Below, one piece after another: positions 1 to 10,074 of a stretch of DNA of 64,000 nt. The stretch lies in assembly GCF_036320965.1 (NCBI RefSeq), contig NC_092264.1:10624143-10688142 (forward strand), written 5' to 3'. The stretch comes from Panulirus ornatus (lineage: Eukaryota; Arthropoda; Malacostraca; Decapoda; Palinuridae). Positions within the stretch are counted from its first letter, which is position 1. Each line of letters opens with the position of its first letter. The position numbers and the translations under genes were made by a program. The notes under the pieces are model-generated. The model did not search any database. It was not told the DNA's origin and saw nothing but the letters and a program-made list of their open reading frames with translations.

Positions 1-478
1 CCACGCTCTTTTTATTTCCACACATCTCTCTTACCCTTACGTTACTTACTCGATCAAACCACCTCACACCACACATTGTCCTCAAACATCTCATTTCCAG
101 CACATCCATCCTCCTGCGCACAACTCTATCCATAGCCCACGCCTCGCAACCATACAACATTGTTGGAACCACTATTCCTTCAAACATACCCATTTTTGCT
201 TTCCGAGATAATGTTCTCAACTTCCACACATTCTTCAAGACTCCCAGGATTTTCGCCCCCTCCCCCACCCTATGATCTACTTCCGCTTCCATGGTTCCAT
301 CCGCTGCCAGATCCACTCCCAGATATCTAAGACACTTTACTTCCTCCAGTTTTTCTCCATTCAAACTCACCTCCCAATTGACTTGACCCTCAACCCTACT
401 GTACCTAATTACCTTGCTCTTATTCACATTTACTCTTAACTTTCTTCTTTCACACACTTTACCAAACTCAGTCACCAG
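1..478 (-). mobile_element. LINE copy 1, 3' coding part (enters from left edge)
   Basis: Antisense copy of the end of the LINE ORF. Read on the minus strand it begins at the codons for TEFGKVCERRKLRVNVNKSK, runs through the FRYLGVDLAADGTME stretch and leaves the window in the C-terminal domain near RVREMCGNKKS. It abuts 479-1104, which carries the element segment directly upstream in opposite orientation, so the two form one insertion with an inverted 5' part. Its 3' end and tail lie outside the window. Family assignment is firm because more than ten other copies align; activity is not expected. Confidence 0.9.
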
Positions 479-1098
479 GCAAAGGGGATAAGAGTGAGTG
501 CTCAAATTACAGAGGTATAAGTTTGTTGAGTATTCCTAGTAAATTATATGGGAGGGTATTGATTGAGAGGGTGAAGGCATGTACAGAGCATCAGATTGGG
601 GAAGAGCAGTGTGGTTTCAGAAGTGGTAGAGGATGTGTGGATCAGGTGTTTGCTTTGAAGAATGTATGTGAGAAATACTTAGAAAAGCAAATGGATTTGT
701 ATGTAGCATTTATGGATCTGGAGAAGGCATATGATAGAGTTGATAGAGATGCTCTGTGGAAGGTGTTAAGAATATATGGTGTGGGAGGCAAGTTGTTAGA
801 AGCAGTGAAAAGTTTTTATCGAGGATGTAAGGCATGTGTACGTGTAGGAAGAGAGGAAAGTGATTGGTTCACAGCGAATGTAGGTTTGCGGCAGGGGTGT
901 GTGATGTCTCCATGGTTGTTTAATTTGTTTATGGATGGGGTTGTTAGGGATGTAAATGTAAGAGTTTTGGAAAGAGGGGCAAGTATGAAGTTTGTTGGGG
1001 ATGAGAGATCTTGGGAAGTGAGTCAGTTGTTGTTCGCTGATGATACAGCGCTGGTGGCTGATTCATGTGAGAAACTGCAGAAGCTGGTGACTGAGTTT

Positions 1099-1104
<6 letters not shown>
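479..1104 (+). mobile_element. LINE copy 1, inverted 5' part (RT domain)
   Basis: Plus-strand reverse transcriptase segment that starts at the GKGDKSECSNYRGISLLSIP motif and continues through [55 protein letters not shown] and the catalytic LLFADDTALVADS, ending at TEFGK where it runs into (TA)n. The open frame appears to continue to 1206, but those last codons are microsatellite and the neighbouring short element, not LINE protein. It ends in element coordinates almost exactly where the 1-478 piece begins, the pattern expected of twin priming. Confidence 0.9.
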
Positions 1105-1177
<73 letters not shown>

Positions 1178-1180
1178 TTT
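1105..1180. repeat. (TA)n microsatellite with T-run
   Basis: About 65 bp of uninterrupted TA followed by about 12 T. It separates the inverted LINE part from the short element at 1181-1400 and is the probable target tract of the LINE insertion. Confidence 0.95.
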
Positions 1181-1399
1181 TAAACTATTCGCCATTTCCC
1201 GCGTAAGCGAGGTAGCGTTAAGAACAGAGGACTGGGCCTTTTTTGGAATATCCTCACCTGGCCCCCTCTGTTCCTTCTTTTGGAAAAAAAAAAAAAGAGA
1301 GGGGAGGATTTCCAGCCCCCCGCTCCCTCCCCTTTTAGTCGCCTTCTACGACACGCAGGGAATACGTGGGAAGTATTCTTAATCCCCTATCCCCAGGGA

Positions 1400-1400
<1 letters not shown>
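1181..1400 (-). mobile_element. Short LINE-related non-autonomous element S1
   Basis: A ~220-bp non-coding module, antisense here. In its sense direction it starts near CCTGGGGATAGGGG, contains CCCACGTATTCCCTGCGTGT and GCCAGGTGAGGATATTCC, and ends with GCTACCTCGCTTACGCGGGA followed by AAATGGCGAATAGTTT. Both ends resemble the LINE ends, and (TA)n flanks it on both sides. No protein is encoded: the apparent open frame across 1280-1483 is a by-product. Six more copies occur, at 6937, 30374, 34261, 34519, 48879 and 62411. Confidence 0.8.

Positions 1401-1473
<73 letters not shown>
1401..1473. repeat. (TA)n microsatellite
   Basis: About 70 bp of TA repeats joining short element S1 to the tRNA-like inverted repeat. 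Confidence 0.95.
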
Positions 1474-1475
<2 letters not shown>

Positions 1476-1520
1476 GCGAATAAAGTGTATATGAACGCGC
1501 ACCTTCATAGAACATACAAA

Positions 1521-1593
1521 GCTCCATCAGCCAGGATCGAACCTGGGACCCCTTGTGCAAGAGGCAGGCATGCTAACCGCTAGGCTAAGGGAC
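1521..1593 (-). repeat. tRNA-like block (decayed, Ala-TGC-like)
   Basis: On the minus strand this 73-nt block has a pol III A box (TTAGCCTAGCGGTTAGC) and B box (GGTTCGATCC), and a CTTGCAC loop that would place anticodon TGC. The acceptor ends pair poorly and the T loop is one base short, so I read it as a tRNA-derived repeat, not a working tRNA gene. The amino-acid identity is tentative. Confidence 0.6.
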
Positions 1594-1774
1594 TGTATAA
1601 TAGGAAACAACTATTCGAAATACTAAGTACTCGAATACCCTTCGTCTCACTATGGTGAGCAACGGGGTCTATCGGTTGTTTCTGAACAGAACACATAGCC
1701 AGCTGAGAGCGTTTTACCGAACCTGACTGTACAACGCGGAGTTATATGAATACGAATAAAGTGTATATGAACAC

Positions 1775-1834
1775 GCGGTTAGCATGCCTGCCTCTTGCAC
1801 AAGGGGTCCCAGGTTCGATCCTGGCTGATGGAGC
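1775..1834 (+). repeat. tRNA-like block, 5' truncated
   Basis: Starts inside the D arm (GCGGTTAGCATGCC) and otherwise matches the complete blocks, including the B box. The missing acceptor and D-stem sequence marks the breakpoint at the centre of the inverted repeat. Confidence 0.6.
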
Positions 1835-2037
1835 TTTGTATGTTCTATGAAGGTGCGCGTTCATATACACTTTATTCGTATTCATATAACTCCGCGTTGT
1901 ACAGTCAGGTTTGGTAAAACGCTCTCAGCTGGCTATGTGTTCTGTTCGGAAACAACCGATAGACCCTGTTGCTCACCATAGTGAGACGAAGGGTATTCGA
2001 GGACTTAGTATTTTGAATAGTTGTTTCCTATTATACA

Positions 2038-2110
2038 GTCCCTTAGCCTAGCAGTTAGCTTGCCTGCCTCTTGCACAAGGGGTCCCAGGTTCGATCCTGG
2101 CTGATGGAGC
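2038..2110 (+). repeat. tRNA-like block (complete, decayed)
   Basis: Plus-strand counterpart of the block at 1521-1593, 73 nt from GTCCCTTAGCC to TGATGGAGC, with A-box and B-box matches. It has the same weak acceptor pairing and short T loop. It is followed by TTTGTATG and then (TA)n. Confidence 0.6.
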
Positions 2111-2116
2111 TTTGTA

Positions 2117-2117
<1 letters not shown>

Positions 2118-2165
<48 letters not shown>
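2118..2165. repeat. (TA)n microsatellite
   Basis: TA repeats that grade into TACATA-rich sequence typical of the LINE long 3'UTR. Confidence 0.9.
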
Positions 2166-2169
<4 letters not shown>

Positions 2170-3556
2170 CATATATATACATACGCAGACATATACATAT
2201 ATATACATGTACATAATTCATACTTGCTGCTGTTATTCATTCCCTTCGCCACCCTGCCACACATGAAATGACAATCCCCTCCCCCCACACGTGCGTGAGG
2301 TAGCGCTAGGAAAAGACAACAAATGCCACATTCGTTCACACTCAGTCTCTAGCTGTCATGTATAATGCACCAAAACCACAGCTCCCTTTCCACATCCAGC
2401 CCCCACAAAACATTCCATGGTTTACCCCAGACGCTTCCCATGCCCTGGTTCAATCCCTTGGCACCACATCGACCCCAGTATACCACATCGTTCCAATTCA
2501 CTCTATTCGTTGCACGCCTTTCACCCTCCTGTATGTACAGACCCTGATCGTTCAAAGTCTTTTTCACTGTCCTTCCACCTCCAATTTGGTCTCCCACTTC
2601 TTGTTCCCTCCACCTCTGACACATATATCCTCTTTGTCAATCTTTCCTCACTCATTCTCTCCATGTGACCAAACCATTTCAAAATGCCCTCTTCTGTTCT
2701 CTCAACCACGCTCTTTTTATTACCACACATCTCTCTTACCCTTTCAGTACTTACTCGATCAAACCATCTCACACCACATATTGTCCTCAAACATGTTATT
2801 TCCAACACATCCACCCTCCTCCACACAACCCTATCTATAGCCCACGCCTCTCAACCATATAACATTGTTTGAACCACTAATCCTTGAAACATACCCTTTA
2901 TTGCTTTCCAAGATAAAGTTCTCACCTTGTACACATTTTTCAACACTCCCAGAACTTTCGTCCCCTTCCCTACCCGGTGACACTTCTGCTCCCATGGTTC
3001 TAATCGCTGCCAAATCCACTCCCAGATATCTAAAACACTTCACTTCCTCAAGTTATTCTCCATTCAAACTTACCTCCCAATTGACTTGTCCCTCAACCCT
3101 ACTTTACCCTAATAACCTTTCTCTTATTCACAATTACTCTCTGCTTTCTTTTTTCATACACTTACCAAACTCATTCACCAGCCTCTGTAGTTTCTCACCC
3201 GAATCAGCCACCAGCGCTGTATCATCAGTGAACAACAATTGACTCACTTCCCAAGCCCTCTCATCCACAACAGACTGCATACTTGCCCCTCTCTCCAAAA
3301 CTCTTGCATTCACCTCCCTAACAATCCCATCCATAAACAAATTAAACAACCATCACGCACCCCTGCCGCAAACGGACATTCACTGAGAACCAATCACTTT
3401 CCTCTCTTCCTACTCCTACACATGCCTTACATCATTGATAAAACTTTTTCACTGCTTCCAGTAACTTTCCTCCCACACCATATACTCTTAATACCTTCCA
3501 CAGAGCATCTCAATCAACTCTTATCATATGCCTTCTCGAGATCCATAAATGCTACA
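2166..3556 (-). mobile_element. LINE copy 2, old 5'-truncated fragment
   Basis: Antisense remnant with part of the long 3'UTR (about 2166-2440, including the GCTACCTCACGCACG-like block) and the C-terminal half of the ORF (2441-3556). Recognisable pieces include FMDGIVREVNARVLERGASM, LLFTDDTALVADS (FADD changed to FTDD) and WFGHMERMSEERLTKRIYV. Several frameshifts and stops split the frame. Its 5' truncation lies in the RT domain just upstream of FMDLEKA, where the 3' tail of copy 3 begins. It is more diverged than most copies, hence older. Confidence 0.85.
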
Positions 3557-6500
3557 TTTATTTATTTTATTTTGCTTTGTCGCTGTCTCCTGCGATTGCG
3601 AGGTAGCGCAAGGAAACAGACGAAAGATATGGCCCAACCCACCCCCATACACATGTATATACATACATGTCCACACATGCAAATATACATACCCATACAT
3701 CTCAATGTACACATATGTATACACACACAGACACATACATATATACACATGCACACAGTTCACGCTGTCTGCCTTTATTCATTCCCATCGCCACGTCGCC
3801 ACACATGGAATAACATCCCCCACCCCCCTCATGTGTGCGAGGTAGCGCTAAGAAAAGACAACAAAGGCCCCATTCGTTCACACTCAGTCTCTAGCTGTCA
3901 TGCAATAATGCCCGAAACCACAGCTTCCTTTCCACATCCAGGCCCTACAGAACTTTCCATGGTTTACCCCAGACGCTTCACATGCCCTGGTTCAATCCAT
4001 TGATAGCATGTCGACCCCGGGAAAACCACATCGATCCAATTCACTCTGTTCCTTGCCCGCCTTTTACCCTCCTGCGTGTTCAGGCCCCGATCACTCAAAA
4101 TCTTTTTCACTCCATCTTTCCACCTCCAATTTGGTCTCCCACTTCTCGTTCCCTCCACCTCCGACACATATATCCTCTTGGTCAATCTTTCCTCACTCAT
4201 TCTCTCCAAGTGCCCAAACCATTTCAAAACACTCACTTCTGCTCTCTCAACCACGCTCTTTTTATTTCCACACATCTCTCTTACCCTTACATTACTTACT
4301 CGATCAAACCACCTCACACCACACATTGTCCTCAAACATCTCATTTCCAGCACATCCACCCTCCTGCGCACAACTCTATCCATAGCCCACGCCTCGCAAC
4401 CATACATTTTTGGAACCACTATTCCTTCAAACATAGCCATATTTGTTTTCGGAGATAATGTTCTCAACTTCCACTCATTCTTCAAGGCTCCCAAGATTTT
4501 CGCCCCCTCCACCACCCTATGATTCACTTCCACTTCATGTTTCCATCCGCTGCCAGATCCACTCCCAGATATCTAAAACACTTTACTTCCTCCAGTTTTT
4601 CTCCATTCAAACCTACCTCCCAATTGACTTGACCCTCAACCCTACTGTACCTAATAACCTTGCTCTTATTCACATTTACTCTTAACTTTCTTCTTCCACA
4701 CACTTTACCAAACTCAGTCACCAGCTTCTACAGTTTCTCACATGAATCAGCCACCAGCGCTGTATCATCAGCGAACAACAACTGACTCACTTCCCAAGCT
4801 CTCTCATCTCCAACAGACTGCATACTTGCCCCTCTTTCCAAAACTCTTGCATTCACCTGCCTAACAACCCCATCCATAAACAAATTAAGAACCATGGAGA
4901 CATCACACCCCTGCTGCAAACCTACATTCGCTACATGGAAACCTACATACAAATCCATTTCTTTTTCTAAGTATTTTTCAAAGCAAACACCTGATCCACA
5001 CATCCTCTGCTACATGTGAAACCACACTGCTCTTCCCCAATCTGATATTCTGTACATGCCTTCACCCTCTGAATCAATACCCTCCCATATAATTTCCCAG
5101 GAATAATCAACAAACCTATACCTCTGTAACTTGAGCACTCACCTTAATCCCCTTTATACAAGGGTACTATGCATTCATTCCACCAATCGTCGGGCACTTC
5201 ACCACGAGCCATACATACATTGAATATCCTCACCAACCAGTCAACACACAGTCACCCCCTCTTTTAATAAATCCCACTGCAATACCATCCAAGCCCGCCG
5301 CCTTGCCAGCTTTCATCTTCTGCAAAGCTTTCACTACCTGTACTCTGTTTACCAAATCATTCTCCTTAACACTCTCACTTCGCATACCACCTCTACCAAA
5401 ACAACCTATATCTGCCAGTCTATGATCTAACACATTCAACAAACCTTCAAAATACTCACTCCATCCGCTTCTCACATCACCACTACTTGTTATTACCTTC
5501 CCATTAGCCCGATGTTCACATTTGTTCTCTTGTCTTACACACTTTATTTACCTCCTTCCAAAAATCTCTTTATTCTCCCTAAAATTAATGATACTCTCTC
5601 ACTACAACTCTCATTTGCCCTCTTTTTCACCTCTTGCACCTTTCTCTTGACCTCCTGCCTCTTTTTTTTTTTATACATCTCCCAGTCATTTGCACTATAT
5701 CCCAGCAAAAATCGTCCAAATGCCTCTCTCTTCTCTTTCACTAATAATCTTAATTCTTCATTCCACCACTCACTACTCTTTCTACTCTGCCCACCTCCCA
5801 CGCGTCTCATGCCACAAGCATCTTTTGTGCAAGCCGTCACTGCTTCCCTAAATACATCCCATTCCTCTCCCACTCCCCTTATGTCCTTTGCTCTCACTTT
5901 TTTCCATTCTGTCTCTCCTGGTACTTGTTCACACAGGTATCCCTCTCAAGCTTACTTACTCACACCACTCTCTTCACCCCAACATTCTCTCTTCTTTTCT
6001 GGAAACCTCTACAAATGTTCACCGTTGCCTCCACAAGATAATGATCAAACATCCCTCCAGTTGCACTTCTCAGCACATTGACACCCAAAAGTCTCTCTTT
6101 CACGCACCTTTCAATTAACATGTAATCCAATAACTGCTCTCTGGCCATCTCTCCCACTTACATACGTATACTTATGTATATTTCTCTTTTTAAACCAGGT
6201 ATTCCCAATCACCAATCCTTTTTCAGCACACAAATCTACAAGCTCTTCACCATTTCTATTTACAACACTGAACACCCCTTGTACACCAATTATTCCCTCA
6301 ACTGCCACATTACTCACCTTTGCATTCAAATCACCCATCATACTATAACCCGGTCTTGTGCATGAAAACTGCTATCACACTCACTAAGCTGCTCCCAAAA
6401 CACTTGCCTCTCATGGCCTTTCTTCTCATGCCCAGCTGCATAGGCCCCAATAATCACCCATCTCTCTCCATGCACTTTCAGTTTTACCCATATCAATCTA

Positions 6501-6905
6501 GAGTTTGTTTACTTACACTCTCACATACTCACACAACTTCTGTTTCAGGAGTAGTGCTACTTTTTCCTTTACTCTTGCCCTCTCACCAGCCCCTGACTTT
6601 ACTCCCAAAACATTCCCAAACCACTCTTCCCCTTTACACTTGAGCTTCATTTCACTCAGAGCCGAAACGTCCAGGTTCCTTTCCTCAAACATACTACCTA
6701 TCTCTTTTTTTTCTCATCATGGTTACATCCACACATATTTAGACACCCCAATCTGAGCCTTCGAGGAGGATGAGCGCTCCCCGTGTGACTGCTTCTTCTG
6801 TTTCCCCTTTTAGAAAGTTAAAATATATGGAGGGGAGGGTTTCTAGCCTTCTACGACACGCGAGGAATGCGTGGGAAGTATTCTTTCTCCCCTATCCCCA
6901 GGGAA
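3557..6905 (-). mobile_element. LINE copy 3, full length but degenerate
   Basis: Antisense element complete from 5'UTR (about 6830-6905) to 3' tail (3569-3600, CTTTGTCGCTGTCTCCTGCG). It has the long 3'UTR (3600-3960). The C-terminal domain lies at 3964-4690, the RT with LLFADDTALVADS at 4728-5480, the linker ([14 protein letters not shown]) around 5544-5900, and the endonuclease ([19 protein letters not shown] near 6341) at 5960-6720. Many frameshifts, stops and small deletions exist: the RT region around FRSGRGCVDQV is shortened and rearranged. It cannot make a functional protein but gives the full order of element parts. Confidence 0.88.
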
Positions 6906-6936
6906 TGTATATATATTTATTTATTTATTTTTTTTT

Positions 6937-7114
6937 ATTCATACTATTCACCATTTCCCGCGTTAGCAAGGTAGCGTTAAGAACAGAGGACTGGACCTGT
7001 GAGGGAATATCCTCACCTGGCCCCCTTCTCTGTTCCTTCTTTTGGAAAATTAAAAAAACTGAGAGGGGAGGATTTCCAGCCCCCCGCTCCCTTCCCTTTT
7101 AGTCGCCTTCTACG
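6937..7114 (-). mobile_element. Short LINE-related element S2 (cut by gap)
   Basis: Antisense copy of the short element. The tail CCATTTCCCGCGTTAGCAAGG lies at about 6951-6971 and the body with CCTCACCTGGCCCCCTTCTC follows. It stops at the assembly gap, so its 5' end is missing. Confidence 0.78.
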
Positions 7115-7214
7115 NNNNNNNNNNNNNNNNNNNNNNNNNNNNNNNNNNNNNNNNNNNNNNNNNNNNNNNNNNNNNNNNNNNNNNNNNNNNNNNNNNNNNN
7201 NNNNNNNNNNNNNN
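7115..7214. other. Assembly gap of 100 N
   Basis: Exactly 100 undetermined bases, the usual placeholder for a scaffold join of unknown size. Order and distance across it should not be trusted. Sequence resuming at 7215 (ACCTCTCTAATGCGGGAAAC) looks like the 3' tail of another LINE or short element in plus orientation. Confidence 0.98.
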
Positions 7215-7267
7215 ACCTCTCTAATGCGGGAAACAGTGATCAAGTATAATTAAATGATAATTCATAT

Positions 7268-7930
7268 TGATTATCTCTGAGACAGGGGAGAAAGAATCCT
7301 ACCTCCATTTCCCTCGGGTGTCATAGAAGGCATCTAAAGCAGGCTGGAAACCCTTCCCCTCTTTTATTGTCAGTTTCTAAAACAAGAAACGGAAGGAGCC
7401 AGGCAGGGAGTGTTCATCCTCCTGAAAGTTCAGATTAGGATGTCTGATGAAAAGAAAGGAGAGGTAGGTAGTATGTTTGAGGAAAGAAACCTAAATGTTC
7501 TTCCTCTGAGTGAAACGAAGCTCAAGGGAAAGGGGGAAGAATGGTTTGGAAAAGTCTTGGGAGTGAAGTCAGGGGTTGGTAAGAGGACAAGAGCTAAGGA
7601 AGGAATAGCACTACTCCTGAAGCAGGAGTTGTGGAACTGTGCAATAGAGTGTAAGGAAGTAAATTCTAGACTGATATGGGTTAAACTGAAAGTAGATAGT
7701 GATGCTGTTTTCCTGTGGGGCAGGGCAGTGACAGGACTGAATAAGGGCTAGCAAGTATGAATATGTACATGTGTATGTATGTAATGTCTGCGTATATGTA
7801 TGTTTATGTTGATATGTATATGTGCATATGTGGGTGTTTATGTGTATATGAGTGGAATAGGCCATTCTTCATCTGTTTCATGGCGCTACCTTGCTGATGT
7901 GGGAAGCAGCGATTATGTATAAAAAATATA
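7268..7930 (+). mobile_element. LINE copy 4, internally deleted derivative
   Basis: Plus strand. It begins with the LINE 5'UTR (GGGGAGAAAGAATCCTACCT at about 7276), then the endonuclease N-terminus (GSMFEERNLNVLPLSETKLK, then [12 protein letters not shown] near 7700). At about 7700-7735 it jumps to the long 3'UTR (GTATGAATATGTACATGTGT) and finishes with the conserved tail at about 7890-7925. About 2.7 kb of the element, including the rest of the endonuclease and all of the RT, is absent. The open frame 7410-7751 is therefore a truncated endonuclease fragment, with no activity expected. Confidence 0.8.
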
Positions 7931-7935
7931 TATAC

Positions 7936-9866
7936 GTGTCTTAGAAGGCGATTAAAGGGGATGGGAGCGAGGGGCTAGAAACCCTCCCTTCCATGTATTT
8001 TAACTTTCTAAAAGAGGAAACAGAAGAAGGAGTCACTCAGAGAGTGCTTATCCTCCTCGAAGACTCAGATTGGGGTGTCTGAATTTGTGTGGATGTACCC
8101 AAGATGAGAAAAAAGAAAGAGGTGGTATGTTTCAGGAAAGGAACCTGGATGCTTTGGCTCTGAGTGAAACAAAGCTCAAGGATAAAGGGGAAGAGTGGTT
8201 TGGGAATGTTTTGGGAGTAAAGTCAGGGGTTGGTGAGAAGACAAGAGCAAGGGAAGGAGTAGCACTACTCCTGAAACGGGAGTTGTGGGAGTATGTGATA
8301 GAGTGTAAGAAAGTAAACTCTAGATTGATATGGGTAAAACTGAAAGTGGATGGAGAGAGATGGGTGATTATTGGTGCATATGCACCTGGGCATGAGAAGA
8401 AAGATCATGAGAGGCAAGTGTTTTGAGAGCAGCTGAGTGAGTGTGTTAGTAGTTTTGATGCATGAGACCAGATTATAGTGATGGGTGATTTGAATGCAAA
8501 GGTGAGTAATGTGGCAGTTGAGGGAATAATTGGTGTACATGAGGTCTTCAGTATTGTAAATGGAAATGGTGAAGAGCTTGTAGATTTGTGTGTTGAAAAA
8601 GGATTGGTGATTGGGAATACCTGGTTTAAAAAGAGAGATATATATAAGTATACGTATATAAGTAGAAGAGATGGCCAGAGAGTGTTATTGGATTACGTAT
8701 TAACTGATAGGCGAGTGAAAGAGAGACTTTTGGATGTTAATGTGCTGAGAGATGCACCTGGAGGGATGTCTGGTCATTATCTTGTGGAGGGGAAGGTGAA
8801 GATTTGTAGAGGTTTTCAGAAAAGAAGAGAGAGTGTTGGGGTGAAGAGAGTGGTGAGAGTAAGTGAGATTGGGAAGGAGACTTGCGTGAGGAAGTACCAG
8901 GAGAGACTGAGTGCAGAATGGAAAAAGGTGAGAGCAAAGGGTGTAAGGGGAGTGGGGGAGGAATGGGATGTATTTAGGGAAGCAGTGATAGCTTGTGCAA
9001 ATGATGCTTGTGGCATGAGAAGCATGGGAGGTGGGCAGACTAGAAAGGGTAGTGAGTGGTGGGATGAAGAAGCAAGATTTTTAGTGAAAGAGAAAAGAGA
9101 GGCGTTTGGATGATTTTTGCAGGGAAATAGTGCAAATGACTGGGAGATGTATAAAAGGAAGAGGCAGGAGGTCAAGAGAAAGGTGCAAGAGGTAAAAAAG
9201 AGGGCAAATGAGAGTTGGGGTGAGAGAGTATCATTAAATTTTAGGGGGAATAAAAAGATGTTTTGGAAGGAGGTGAATAAAGTGTGCAAGACAAGGGAAC
9301 AAATGGGAACATCATTGAAGGGGACTAATGGGGAGGTAATAACAAGTAGTAGTGATATGGGAAGGAGATTGAGAGAGTATTTTGAAGGTTTGTTGAATGT
9401 GTTTGATGATAGAGTGGCAGATATAGGGTGTTTTGGTCGAAGTGGTGTGCGAAGTGAGGGGGTTAGGGTTAATGATTTAGTAAACAGAGAAGAGGTAGTA
9501 AAAGCTTTGCGGAAGATGAAAGCCGGCAAGGCAGCGGGTTTGAATGGTATTGCAGTGGAATTTATTAAAAAATGGGGTGACTTTGTTGTTGAATGGTTGG
9601 TAAGGATGGTTAATGTATGTATGACTCATGTTGAGGTGCCTGAGGATTGGCGGAATGCTTGCATAGTGCCATTTTACAAAGGCAAAGGGGATAAGAGTGA
9701 GTGCTCAGATTATAGCGGTATAAGTTTGTTGAGTATTCATGGGAAATTATATGGGAGGGTATTGATTGAGAGGGTGAAAGCATGTATAGAGCATCAGATT
9801 GGGGAAGAGCAGTGCGGTTTCAGAAGTGGTAGAGGACATGTGGATCAGGTGTTTGCTTTGAAGAAT
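7936..9866 (+). mobile_element. LINE copy 5, 5' half (host of a nested insertion)
   Basis: Old plus-strand element with 5'UTR (7936-8060), endonuclease and start of RT. Visible pieces are [37 protein letters not shown] (near 8480), [19 protein letters not shown], and in the RT KAAGLNGIAVEFIKKWGD and FRSGRGHVDQVFALKN. Stops at about 8425, 8465 and 9112 interrupt the frame. The sequence breaks at 9866 inside the RT and resumes at 13476 after a younger minus-strand LINE. A 10-bp duplication, TTTGAAGAAT, at 9857-9866 and 13476-13485 marks the target site. Confidence 0.88.
9857..9866. repeat. Target-site duplication, left copy
   Basis: TTTGAAGAAT, repeated at 13476-13485. It is native LINE copy 5 sequence (codons for ALKN) duplicated by the insertion of copy 6. 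Confidence 0.8.
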
Positions 9867-10074
9867 ATTATTTTTATATATTATTTATTATACTTTGTCG
9901 CTGTCTCCCGCGTTTGCGAGGTAGCGCAAGGAAACAGACGAAAGAAATGGCCCAACCCCCCCCCATACACATGTATATACATACGTCCACACACGCAAAT
10001 ATACATACCTACACAGCTTTCCATGGTTTACCCCAGACGCTTCACATGCCTTGATTCAATCCACTGACAGCACG

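Larger units (their letters stand above)
1474..2117. repeat. Inverted repeat built from a tRNA-like unit
   Basis: Two arms of about 258 bp (1515-1772 and 1859-2116) are near-perfect reverse complements around an 86-bp spacer. The unit is about 276 bp: a 73-nt tRNA-like block plus about 203 bp of body containing GTTCATATACACTTTATTCG and CTCAGCTGGCTATGTGTTCT. The right half holds one partial and one complete tRNA-like block in direct order (1775 and 2051 mark equivalent bases, spacing 276); the left half holds one in reverse. No coding potential is seen. It could be a tRNA-derived SINE dimer or a tRNA-associated satellite fragment. Confidence 0.85.

Noticed and set aside
944..1483. Open frames encoding long Ile-Tyr repeats (also near 2071, 34446, 37478, 50340, 53571, 59178 and 62207)
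   Set aside because: Direct translation of (TA)n microsatellites joined to flanking repeats.
1521..1593. Functional tRNA-Ala gene
   Set aside because: A and B boxes exist, but acceptor pairing is poor, the T loop is a base short and copies lie in a repeat unit; annotated as tRNA-like only.
2166..3556. CRISPR-like or regularly spaced repeat array
   Set aside because: Repetition comes from tandem LINE copies and microsatellites; no constant repeat-spacer pattern exists here or elsewhere in the window.
3524..3845. Cys/Val/Tyr/Met-rich small frames in the CATATACA tracts
   Set aside because: Translations of the TATACATA-rich LINE 3'UTR, not proteins.
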